Below are positions 46,175 through 52,282 of a stretch of DNA of 52,282 bases, piece by piece; position 1 is the first letter of the stretch; every line of letters begins with the position of its first letter. The stretch lies in assembly GCA_018062205.1 (NCBI GenBank), contig JAGOSP010000006.1:1-52282 (forward strand), read 5' to 3'. A model generated the notes under the pieces. The model was not told the origin of the DNA and made no database searches. It was given only the letters and a program-made list of their open reading frames with translations. The position numbers were made by a program, and so were the translations under genes. Origin of the DNA: Candidatus Moraniibacteriota bacterium. GTDB taxonomy: Bacteria > Patescibacteriota > Minisyncoccia > Moranbacterales > UBA1568.

Positions 46175-46585
46175 ATGAGGAGTATGAAAAAAGGCTATCA
46201 GGCTGATATTGAAAAATTGACTCGAGAGAATGCGAATTTTCGCCAGGTGCTCTACACCGCCACGGATTGTCAGCTGGTGCTTATGTCTCTCCTTCCAGGG
46301 GAGGAAATTGGTCTCGAGGTGCATGAGGAAGGGGATCAGTTTTTCCGTTTTGAGAAAGGTGAGGGTAAGGTGATTATCGATGAGACGGAATATATGGTGA
46401 AGGATGGGGACGCGGTCATCATTCCGATGGGAGCGCAGCATAATGTCGTCAATACGTCAGAGACTGATACTCTGAAGATGTATACCATCTATGCTCCACC
46501 GCATCATAAGGACGGGATTGTCCGGGCGACGCGTGCTGAAGCGGAAGCAGACGAGCCGGCATTTGATGGAGTCACGACGGAATAA
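46175..46585 (+). CDS. Cupin-domain protein
   Basis: The 136-residue protein has a single cupin barrel. Motif 1 is HEEGDQFFRFEKGEGKV (the HxxxxE/H-type metal site, with H and E) and motif 2 is IIPMGAQHNV with the last His. Cupins bind a metal and act as small-molecule enzymes or sensors; the substrate is unknown. ATG 46175 is used here. ATG 46184 has GAGGAG touching it, too close to work as a ribosome site. A TATACT box lies at 46143-46148. Confidence 0.9.
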   Translation: MRSMKKGYQADIEKLTRENANFRQVLYTATDCQLVLMSLLPGEEIGLEVHEEGDQFFRFEKGEGKVIIDETEYMVKDGDAVIIPMGAQHNVVNTSETDTLKMYTIYAPPHHKDGIVRATRAEAEADEPAFDGVTTE

Positions 46586-46631
46586 CAGAAGTCTTGCCAA
46601 AGTCCGTCATATTTCTTCAGGATACAAGCGT

Positions 46632-46859
46632 ATGAAAACAAGACCAATCAAACGGATGTATCGTAGTAGAACAGACAAAGTATTTGCGGGAGTGTGTGCT
46701 GGTTTGGGGGAGTACTTCGTGATTGACTAGGTGATTCTTCGATTGCTGTGGACTTTTGTGACGGTGTTTACCGTGTTTGCACCTGGTATCTTGGTATGTA
46801 TCTTCGCGGTCTTCATCATACCGGTGAAACCTCTGGAATCACCGGTGCTGCATCAGTAA
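46632..46859 (+). pseudogene. PspC-domain protein interrupted by in-frame TAG
   Basis: The first 32 codons give a PspC start (RMYRSRTDKVFAGVCAGLGE, then YFVID) and then TAG at 46728-46730. The same frame continues with VILRLLWTFVTVFTVFAPGI and a hydrophobic end to TAA at 46857. This is the normal second half of a PspC domain (compare DPVLLRLLW). One base change would restore the gene. It is either a fresh nonsense mutation or a read-through stop; other genes here stop normally at TAG. Confidence 0.75.
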
Positions 46860-46864
46860 TATAT

Positions 46865-47047
46865 ATGTACATGACGAGTGTGGAAAAAGTGAAAGTCGAA
46901 AATTATGTTTTTTCGGGAGGAGTGTGGATGGCGGCATGGATTTTTACAATTGGATTTTTGCAGCTCTCCTTCTGGTAGGGAGTATGGGCGGTGGTTATCT
47001 GGCCATACTATCTTGGAGTAGTTTTGCGTCCGTTCTTGTTTGAGTAA
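46865..47047 (+). pseudogene. Small membrane protein interrupted by in-frame TAG
   Basis: Frame from ATG 46865: MYMTSVEKVKVENYVFSGGV, a TM helix, then FLQLSFW and TAG at 46976-46978. It continues in the same frame with GVWAVVIWPYYLGVVLRPFL to TAA at 47045. The two parts make one plausible two-helix protein; a CAG (Gln) codon at the stop would be natural. This is the second adjacent gene with a single in-frame TAG. Confidence 0.6.
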
Positions 47048-47083
47048 TCCGAGCATGTACATGCACCGTGTAAGAGAAACCCT

Positions 47084-47332
47084 ATGTCAAGTACGAAGAA
47101 AAGTTGCGAAAGTTGTCTGATGCCTTTGGATAAGGAGCATGGTCAGACCAATCGAGAAGATGATCGGTATTGTAGCTATTGCTTTCGTGATGGCAAACTC
47201 TGTTATGAGGGGAATGATCTGAAAGAGTTTCAGCGAAAGGCGTACGAAGGGATGATCGAGCATGGGACTGGGAAACTTCAGGCGAAATTTTTTACTTTCC
47301 TGATTCGCTTTGCCCCGCGTTGGAAGAAGTAG
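47084..47332 (+). CDS. Putative zinc ribbon domain protein
   Basis: The 82-residue protein matches the zinc-ribbon family of PF12674 type: CESCLMPLDKEHG, then RYCSYCFRDGKLCYEG, with four metal-binding Cys. The second half is a helical region (EFQRKAYEGMIEHG) ending in basic residues. Such proteins are small and of unknown role. The 3' 124 bases of the gene are copied at 49532. No SD. Confidence 0.85.
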   Translation: MSSTKKSCESCLMPLDKEHGQTNREDDRYCSYCFRDGKLCYEGNDLKEFQRKAYEGMIEHGTGKLQAKFFTFLIRFAPRWKK

Positions 47333-47402
47333 TAAGGGGCCGCCTCGCGCGATTTTGGATGCATGATTTTTGAGTAATATTACTGGTATTTACACTTGCA
47401 TA

Positions 47403-47432
47403 TTGACTCGGACAAAGTTTTACTGTTAGACT
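47403..47432 (+). promoter_or_regulatory. Candidate promoter of the zinc-ribbon orphan at 47511
   Basis: TTGACT (47403-47408), 18-base spacer, TAGACT (47427-47432) with an upstream TG. Confidence 0.5.
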
Positions 47433-47510
47433 CTTGCTGGTGAAAGTAGCCGATTAACAATCTGAAATTTTCGCCTTTTTTCCACAATCTGCACACATTC
47501 TGAGGTTCAC

Positions 47511-47753
47511 ATGTTTAGCTCAGACCAAGCACCGACATACTGGTGCGCAAAGTGTCAATCTCGCACTTCCGGTATCATTCACAGAGATCGTGCTCCTGGC
47601 ACCCGGTGGTGCCTGGTGTGTAGTAGCCCGATACTCCACTGTAATCACTGCAACAGCAGGACGTCAGGAACGACACAGCCGAACGAAGGCACCACGTGCG
47701 ATCATTGTCAGCAACAGGTCACCCCTGCCGCGCTTCAAATCACGGCAGCATGA
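47511..47753 (+). CDS. Small double zinc-ribbon protein
   Basis: This 80-residue protein is Cys-rich with four CxxC pairs: CAKC, CLVC, CNHC and CDHC. These are arranged as two zinc ribbons. The spacers CQSRTSGIIH and CNSRTSGTTQ are similar, so the two halves arose by internal duplication. GAGG five bases before the ATG is a short SD. It has its own promoter and a strong bidirectional terminator. Likely nucleic acid- or protein-binding; no specific family recognised. Confidence 0.7.
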   Translation: MFSSDQAPTYWCAKCQSRTSGIIHRDRAPGTRWCLVCSSPILHCNHCNSRTSGTTQPNEGTTCDHCQQQVTPAALQITAA

Positions 47754-47770
47754 AGAAATGCATTTTGAGT

Positions 47771-47816
47771 AAAAAAAGAGTCCTTCGCCGGAGAATTTCC
47801 CGGCGGAGGACTTTTT
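47771..47816. terminator. Bidirectional terminator between convergent genes
   Basis: AGTCCT-T-CGCCGG (47779-47791) pairs with CCGGCG-G-AGGACT (47800-47812), with an A-run before and a T-run after. Confidence 0.9.
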
Positions 47817-47839
47817 CATTTTTTTGCCCTGCTCATTCT

Positions 47840-48538
47840 TCACTTGATAGGAGACTTCCAGATACAAAATACAGCATCTCCTTGATCCCGATTAATTTGA
47901 TTGAATACCTCCATATAGCTTGCTTCATTCACCGAGGCAAGTTCGGTCCCGTAGAGGCTTCCTTGATACGCACCCCGAGAGATGAGCGTATTTGGGTAAT
48001 ATTCTCTGTCTCCGAGTTGACGGGCTATTGTGATACCTACGTCCAGGATATCTCGAGGAAGCTGTTTGCCATTCGGATAAGAGAGGCCACCCACCGCAGC
48101 ATCAAAACACTTTTTCATCGATGGATTTTGAGTCCGCAATACGGTGTACCGATTTTGATCCGTAAGGTACATGTTCATGACATATCGCAGGAGACTCTCA
48201 CCGATGCCGATTCTCTGGAATGCCGCTTGTACACACATACCCGCTAGATAGAGAATACCCCCATGGTCAGAAGGAAATACCTGCCACATACGAAATGCAA
48301 CAGGAGTATCATTTTGCAGGACGACGATGAGGCCTTCCCAAGAAAACAGATGTTGATACACATCTTGCGAAAAAGCCGTATTTGCATCCTGATGGAAAGC
48401 TTCGCAAGCCACGGGGAGTAGCAGGCGAAGCAGTTCTTTTTTTGTTTCTGTCGGGAGGTCTTTTGGTGCGCGGATATACCTTGCGCTCAACGGGCCATTC
48501 TTTGTGTTGCAAGAAAACTTTTCAAACTGATCCCACAT
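47840..48538 (-). CDS. GNAT-family acetyltransferase
   Basis: The 232-residue protein has a GNAT core in residues about 45-150. Motif A is LAGMCVQAAFQRIGIGESLL, with the acetyl-CoA-binding QxxGxG (QRIGIG). SMKKCFDAAVGGLSYPNG lies where the substrate strand should be. The C-terminal 60 residues are extra. AAAGGAG seven bases before the ATG at 48538 is a good SD on the minus strand, unlike most housekeeping genes here. Substrate unknown. Confidence 0.8.
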   Translation of the reverse strand: MWDQFEKFSCNTKNGPLSARYIRAPKDLPTETKKELLRLLLPVACEAFHQDANTAFSQDVYQHLFSWEGLIVVLQNDTPVAFRMWQVFPSDHGGILYLAGMCVQAAFQRIGIGESLLRYVMNMYLTDQNRYTVLRTQNPSMKKCFDAAVGGLSYPNGKQLPRDILDVGITIARQLGDREYYPNTLISRGAYQGSLYGTELASVNEASYMEVFNQINRDQGDAVFCIWKSPIK

Positions 48539-48604
48539 GGCAATCTCCTTTGATGAACATTGATTCTTTTTGTTAAAGATCTAGAATATTCTACATATCA
48601 TTCT

Positions 48605-49420
48605 CTACTCTGACACGATGTCATTCCGAGGCACTTTTACACCCATGAATCCGAAAATGCTCGTGTAGGTATTTTTTCCAAAGAGGATAGGGTAGAAATC
48701 CTGTGGTGCAGTCAGTATGTGTTCGCCACTGCGTGCCACAATCCCTCCTTTTTGAACAAATTTGAAGTTTTGTATCGTCTTTTCGATTGCAAACCCTACT
48801 GGTTTTTCCAGTGTTTGAGACACTTCGTAGTATTCGCTGATACGCCGTTTACGTCTCAGGCGACCTTTCACCATGCCGAGACCAATCAAGATACTCATGA
48901 TACCACGCAGTGTTTCCTGATACGTTGACTCACTTTGGTCTGACCCGTATTCAAAAGCGATGCCGATTTTTGCCGAGGAGATAAGGGCGTGATTTCCGGA
49001 AATCGACATGATCAAGACTCTTTTCGGGTTGACAAAATCTAGCATGTTCTGGGTTGACTCGTCAATTTTGGTGACGATGAGAGACTCATGCCGACCTGAC
49101 TCGGTTGAGTGAATATCCAGCACGATATCGGCCGCTTGGATGAGCGGGAGTAATTCGTGAGCGAGTCGCTCCTCGGTATCGCCATCTGGTTTTCCTGGGA
49201 ACACGCGATTGAGATCTTGATCGATATAGCGTTTTCCCAAAGCAAAAGCTTCCTTGTGAGCGATATTTGTTACGAGGGTTCCCTTGAGAAGAGATATGGT
49301 CTGTAATGATTCGAGAATACGTGCGCCCACCCGTTCATTCCCATGGGTGCAGGCATTGACATGCACACGGGGGTGACTGCCTTTTTGGAGGCGTTCCAAT
49401 ATTTCTGCAGTCTGTAGCAT
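48605..49420 (-). CDS. Succinylglutamate desuccinylase/aspartoacylase family protein
   Basis: This zinc carboxypeptidase-like enzyme keeps ACTHGNERVG (first His and Glu zinc ligands), IDQDLNRVFPG and DIVLDIHSTES (second His ligand). It would remove an acyl group from an amino acid or a related amide. ATG 49420 gives 271 residues and the usual short N-terminus. The frame is open upstream to 49591, but the first 20 or so codons of that extension are antisense to a duplicated zinc-ribbon fragment, so it was probably added by rearrangement. No SD. Confidence 0.85.
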   Translation of the reverse strand: MLQTAEILERLQKGSHPRVHVNACTHGNERVGARILESLQTISLLKGTLVTNIAHKEAFALGKRYIDQDLNRVFPGKPDGDTEERLAHELLPLIQAADIVLDIHSTESGRHESLIVTKIDESTQNMLDFVNPKRVLIMSISGNHALISSAKIGIAFEYGSDQSESTYQETLRGIMSILIGLGMVKGRLRRKRRISEYYEVSQTLEKPVGFAIEKTIQNFKFVQKGGIVARSGEHILTAPQDFYPILFGKNTYTSIFGFMGVKVPRNDIVSE

Positions 49421-49531
49421 AGATGATGATTTTACCCATTTCTGAGAGAGAATCCAAGAAACTCCACCATACCGGAAAAAGGAGTTTGCGACAAGTTTGA
49501 GTAAGGGAGGTCGCTTTTTTATCCAGCCGGC

Positions 49532-49655
49532 TATGAGGGGAATGATCTGAAAGAGTTTCAGCGAAAGGCGTACGAAGGGATGATCGAGCATGGGACTGGG
49601 AAACTTCAGGCGAAATTTTTTACTTTCCTGATTCGCTTTGCTCCGCGCTGGAAGA
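49532..49655 (+). pseudogene. Truncated second copy of the zinc-ribbon gene (3' part)
   Basis: About 124 bases repeat 47204-47327 with two differences, encoding YEGNDLKEFQRKAYEGMIEH and the following residues but without the zinc-binding half. The copy lies at the 5' edge of the aspartoacylase-like gene on the opposite strand. It marks a local duplication spanning 2.3 kb. Confidence 0.9.
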
Positions 49656-49773
49656 GGGGTTAATATTTTGGAGACCCTTGTGGCTGATTGGCAGGGGATG
49701 AAATGGTGGTATCTTGTATGTGCCGGCCTGGTTCCGGTGGAGAAGTTTTTTGATTTTTTCGAGGAGAAGTGAA

Positions 49774-50148
49774 ATGAAGATTAACCTTCTTGGACCACAA
49801 CCCGAGAAGCACGCGGTGTTTTCGGTGCACGAGGGGAAACCGTACGGCATGCCGGACGGACATCGTATCGATGTCGTTTCTCTGGATGATGATGGTACGC
49901 TTCGTCCGCGTAGGGCAGACTCATTCACAGATTACTGTAATGATGTAGAGGTGTGGCTGTGTTGGTTGCCGCTGCGGGGATGGATGGGCTATTATCTGTT
50001 TTCTTGTCAGGAGAATGGCGCCGGACCAAGCGAGGAAGACGCGAAGGGTCCCTATCTGTTTCTCGATATAGCTCCACCGACATCGAAGGAATGGTGCGCC
50101 GCAACCCAGGCGAATACCCTGGTGGTTCGGTCACCGCAGGAATTCTGA
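49774..50148 (+). CDS. Orphan hypothetical protein with strong SD
   Basis: The 124-residue soluble protein (MKINLLGPQPEKHAVFSVHE...) is not recognised. GAGGAG at 49761-49766, seven bases before the ATG, fixes the start. The sequence looks rich in G+C and in Pro/Gly/Trp. A terminator follows at 50193. It is the same kind of single-gene unit as those at 37162 and 39114. Confidence 0.7.
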   Translation: MKINLLGPQPEKHAVFSVHEGKPYGMPDGHRIDVVSLDDDGTLRPRRADSFTDYCNDVEVWLCWLPLRGWMGYYLFSCQENGAGPSEEDAKGPYLFLDIAPPTSKEWCAATQANTLVVRSPQEF

Positions 50149-50192
50149 AGTGGACGGCATAATAACATTTTCTCCCTTCGGACGGGTTTTAC

Positions 50193-50227
50193 TGGCCTTG
50201 GTATGTGTATGCGAGGCCACTTTTTTT
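50193..50227 (+). terminator. Terminator of the 49774 gene
   Basis: TGGCCT (50193-50198) pairs with AGGCCA (50214-50219), followed by C and a T-run. Confidence 0.85.
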
Positions 50228-50253
50228 ATCCAGTCGGCTATTGGGGGAATGAT
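50222..50253 (+). repeat. Third, short copy of the duplication junction
   Basis: Thirty-two bases match 49514-49545 at all but about three positions, spanning the point where the zinc-ribbon copy begins. It carries no gene. Confidence 0.75.
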
Positions 50254-50259
50254 GGAGAA

Positions 50260-50268
50260 TGGTATAAT
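50260..50268 (+). promoter_or_regulatory. Extended -10 promoter of the exonuclease gene
   Basis: TGGTATAAT ending at 50268, about 61 bases before the ATG at 50330. Confidence 0.65.
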
Positions 50269-50329
50269 AAGGATGTTTTCCTTGGAGATTTATCAGGGAT
50301 GGTAGTATGAGTGTAAGCATTTTTTTACT

Positions 50330-51067
50330 ATGAACAAGAATCAACTTCTTTTTCTCGACACAGAGACGACAGGGACAGGACCGGAAGATCGTTTGTGTCA
50401 GGTCGCGTATCACTTCGCTTCGGAGGAACACGAAGCAATATTTAAGCCCCCAGTGCCTATCAGTATTGATGCGATGGTGGTGACACATATCACCAACCGT
50501 ATGGTGGCCGATCGGGAGCCTTTTCTCGGCTCACCTCTCTTCACGCACCTTCTGCGAATACTGGCGGATGGCAATATCCTCGTCGCCCACAACGCTCCTT
50601 TTGATATCGAGATGCTTCGGAGAGAGGGGCTCGCGGTGCCACAGAGTATTGATACATTTCGCTTGGCACATCATCTCGATGTATCCGGTACAGTACCGAA
50701 GTACAGCCTGCAGTATTTGCGGTATTTTTTTGATCTTGAGGTGGACGATGCCGCGGCGCACAGTGCACTCGGAGATGTTCGTGTGCTCATGGCTCTGTTT
50801 AATCGCTATTTTGAGGAGATGCTTGTGACCCTAGGGAGCGAAGAAGCGGTGCTTCAAGAAATGCTCGCCCTATCTCTTCGGCCTATTCTCATGAGAAAAT
50901 TCAATTTTGGTAAGTATGCCGGTCTCGAAGTGAAGCAGGTAGCGCATGATGATCCGGGTTATCTCGCTTGGCTCTTCAATCAGAAAATCATGGCTCGCGA
51001 GCGGGGCGAGGAAAATGACGAGCACTGGATCTACACGCTGGATTATTATTTGAAAGATGCAAAGTAA
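50330..51067 (+). CDS. DEDDh 3'-5' exonuclease (DnaQ-like) with C-terminal DUF3820-like domain
   Basis: The 245-residue protein has the exonuclease motifs LFLDTETTGTG (DxE), VAHNAPFDIEML (second Asp) and AAHSALGDVRVL (His and last Asp). It would remove nucleotides from 3' ends of DNA or RNA, possibly as proofreading help for the DnaE polymerase. The C-terminal FGKYAGLEVKQVAHDDPGYL resembles DUF3820-type tails. No SD. Three bases separate it from the CYTH gene, so they are co-transcribed. Confidence 0.9.
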   Translation: MNKNQLLFLDTETTGTGPEDRLCQVAYHFASEEHEAIFKPPVPISIDAMVVTHITNRMVADREPFLGSPLFTHLLRILADGNILVAHNAPFDIEMLRREGLAVPQSIDTFRLAHHLDVSGTVPKYSLQYLRYFFDLEVDDAAAHSALGDVRVLMALFNRYFEEMLVTLGSEEAVLQEMLALSLRPILMRKFNFGKYAGLEVKQVAHDDPGYLAWLFNQKIMARERGEENDEHWIYTLDYYLKDAK

Positions 51068-51070
51068 GAT

Positions 51071-51685
51071 ATGAATATCGAATACGAAGCGACATTCGCG
51101 GCGGTGGAAAAAGACGTGATACGAAAGAAACTTCTGGAGGCCGGAGCCGTCTTGGTGCGACCGGAATTTTTGCAGAAACGAGTGGTGTTTCGCATGCCAG
51201 TTGGACATGAGATTCCCGGTGGTTGGGTGCGAGTGCGTGATGAGGGAGACAAGATTACGATGAGTCTCAAGGTGATTGATGGCAGCCATATCGAAAATCA
51301 AAAAGAGATTTTTTTAACTGTCAGCAATTTTGAGGAGGCGATTCATTTTTTGCTCGCGCTCGGATGTACCGAGAAATCATATCAGGAGACACGGCATGAA
51401 ATCTGGACACTCGACGATACAGAAGTGACGATTGATGAGCGGCCATTTCTCGAACCCTTTGTTGAAATTGAGGGGCAGTCCGAAGATCTGGTTCGTTCGG
51501 TATCTCTGAAGCTTGGATCTGATTATACTCAGGCGATATTTGGCGCAGTCGATGTGTTGTATATTGGGCAGTATCCGCATCTCACGGCAGAGCGCATCAA
51601 TAATCAGACACCACTGATTGTCTTTTTAGGAGAGAATCCATTATGCCACTATCTTATTGGATCAAGGTCCAAGGAAGCGTTTTAA
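51071..51685 (+). CDS. CYTH-domain protein (class IV adenylate cyclase/ThTPase-like)
   Basis: The 204-residue protein begins MNIEYEATF, a form of the ExExK motif of the CYTH fold, and continues with GWVRVRDEGDKITMSLK and EVTIDERPFLEPFVEIEG. These acidic and basic residues line the tunnel that binds triphosphates and metals. Members cleave thiamine triphosphate, inorganic triphosphate, or make cAMP; which applies here cannot be told. It is coupled to the exonuclease gene upstream. Confidence 0.88.
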   Translation: MNIEYEATFAAVEKDVIRKKLLEAGAVLVRPEFLQKRVVFRMPVGHEIPGGWVRVRDEGDKITMSLKVIDGSHIENQKEIFLTVSNFEEAIHFLLALGCTEKSYQETRHEIWTLDDTEVTIDERPFLEPFVEIEGQSEDLVRSVSLKLGSDYTQAIFGAVDVLYIGQYPHLTAERINNQTPLIVFLGENPLCHYLIGSRSKEAF

Positions 51686-51990
51686 CATAAAGCTCGATCC
51701 TGTTGTGCCTGTAGTATCCAAGCAAAGCTCATCATAGAACAGCGTAGTAATACGGCTGGTGGTGAGTAGGGATCTTTTTTGATCCCCTCCGGGGTGTCTT
51801 CTGGCATCCCTCCCGGTGTGGCGTGGTCTGTCTCGTCCGATGCTCGTCGGCAGTTTGGGGCGCGTGAAGGGCGGCCAGCAGTGTCAAGGCCCGCGGTTTG
51901 TTCGATGTAATCACCTGGCTTTATCAGCTTCCTTGGCTGCTCGAACAGAAAGTTCTTTCCCAACACAAGTGTATTCAGGAGGAGAAGAGG
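51686..51990 (+). other. Leader region of the reverse transcriptase with hairpins, possible ncRNA
   Basis: The 305 bases hold no convincing gene. Visible pairings: GGGATC/GATCCC around TTTTTT (51769-51786), CCCC/GGGG just after, TGTTCGA (51899-51905) with TCGAACA (51941-51947) enclosing CAGC/GCTG (51925-51939), and ACAC/GTGT near 51964 before the SD. Retron RTs are preceded by an msr-msd RNA at this position, so this region is the place to look; no msr-msd was proven. A minus-strand frame covering it has no start signals. Confidence 0.45.
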
Positions 51991-52282
51991 ATGAATCAAA
52001 GCGCGAGTATTTCTCCGGTTGTCCTGGATTTAGGATATCTCGGTGGTAAACCAGAGATGTCTTTCTATTGGAAGGAGGTTCGTGGCAAGCGTCGTTTGAT
52101 TGGAAAGCCCAACAAACCCATGCGTGCTCTTCACCAGAATTTTGAACAGTCTATCCGACGTGCACTCTGGGCATGTGGTGACCAAGGTCGGGAGATTCTG
52201 AGATTTTGGTCGGCGACTGGCTGTGTGAAAGGGTCAAATTCTCAAAAGAACGCGCTTCGACATCGTTTGGGGCGTTTTTTTT
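51991..52282 (+). CDS. Reverse transcriptase, N-terminal part, cut by the window edge
   Basis: The open frame runs to the end of the window (97 codons). It contains GKRRLIGKPNKPMRALHQNF, matching the start of bacterial RT domains (basic strand then P-x-x-x-L-x-x-x-Q). TGCVKGSNSQKNALRHRLGR matches the G-x-x-x-G-x-S-x-x-x-N-A-x-x-H motif 2 just before the first catalytic Asp block, which lies outside. The SD AGGAGGAG (51977-51984) is six bases from the ATG. Motif wording fits retron or related RTs better than diversity-generating RTs, but the class needs the rest of the gene. Confidence 0.75.
   Translation, partial: MNQSASISPVVLDLGYLGGKPEMSFYWKEVRGKRRLIGKPNKPMRALHQNFEQSIRRALWACGDQGREILRFWSATGCVKGSNSQKNALRHRLGRFF

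Noticed and set aside
51682-51999. 105-residue minus-strand ORF in the RT leader
   Set aside because: It has no ribosome site or promoter, is rich in Pro and Arg, and covers the region of plus-strand hairpins before the RT.
37000-52282. Integron cassette array
   Set aside because: The orphan units have hairpin terminators but no attC-type core sites (GTTRRRY/RYYYAAC) could be found, and no integrase is present.
51686-52282. Diversity-generating retroelement
   Set aside because: No template/variable repeat pair or Avd-like gene is visible in the window, and the RT start lacks the wording typical of DGR enzymes. The evidence is incomplete because the gene is cut off.

Overview
The window looks like a chromosomal segment from a streamlined bacterium of the candidate phyla radiation (Patescibacteria), most likely the Parcubacteria side. 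This placement is inferred from gene content and style, not from a marker phylogeny. The standard genetic code holds, since TAA, TAG and TGA all act as stops. Most housekeeping genes start without a Shine-Dalgarno (SD) sequence. Several promoters are of the extended -10 type (TGnTATAAT or TGnTATACT). The families present (DUF5671, a cytochrome b5-like domain, QueH, RtcB-like, DUF2130, PspC, many orphan small genes) fit that group.

Layout. 1-5000 holds the start of miaA, dnaE and rnhB. 5000-16760 is a surface polysaccharide region with two GT-C/GT39 membrane glycosyltransferases, a Wzx/MATE-type flippase, an O-antigen ligase/polymerase and a GT4 glycosyltransferase. Mixed into it are a DUF559 nuclease-like gene, a thymidylate kinase-like gene, murI and a divergent rtcB. 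17000-28200 holds ychF, then a 2554-residue surface protein built from two kelch blocks plus fibronectin-like domains, then a MacB/LolD-type ABC exporter pair. 28250-36000 holds groEL alone under a CIRCE/HrcA operator, a membrane metallophosphoesterase, DUF1294, yjbQ, topA and dprA. 36100-36770 is a cluster of five tRNA genes (Ala, Ile, initiator Met, a second CAT tRNA, Asp).

From 37000 to the end the window is accessory in character. It has small orphan genes with strong SD sequences and their own terminators, apparently richer in G+C than their neighbours. Between them lie conserved small families (QueH, DUF1003-like, VOC, DUF5671, DUF2130, cupin, zinc ribbons, GNAT, aspartoacylase-like, DEDDh exonuclease, CYTH). 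It also has broken genes and local duplications. The last 292 bases are the N-terminal part of a reverse transcriptase that runs off the window.

The most interesting signals are not ordinary genes. Two minus-strand intergenic units each have a near-consensus promoter, strongly paired sequence and an intrinsic terminator, as expected for structured non-coding RNAs of about 355 and 176 nt. The 3' end of tRNA-Asp is repeated 195 bp downstream, bracketing a hairpin-packed insert. Two adjacent small membrane-protein genes each carry one in-frame TAG. A reverse transcriptase is preceded by a 305-base leader with hairpin potential. All of these come from reading the sequence by eye; no folding, database search or expression data were used.
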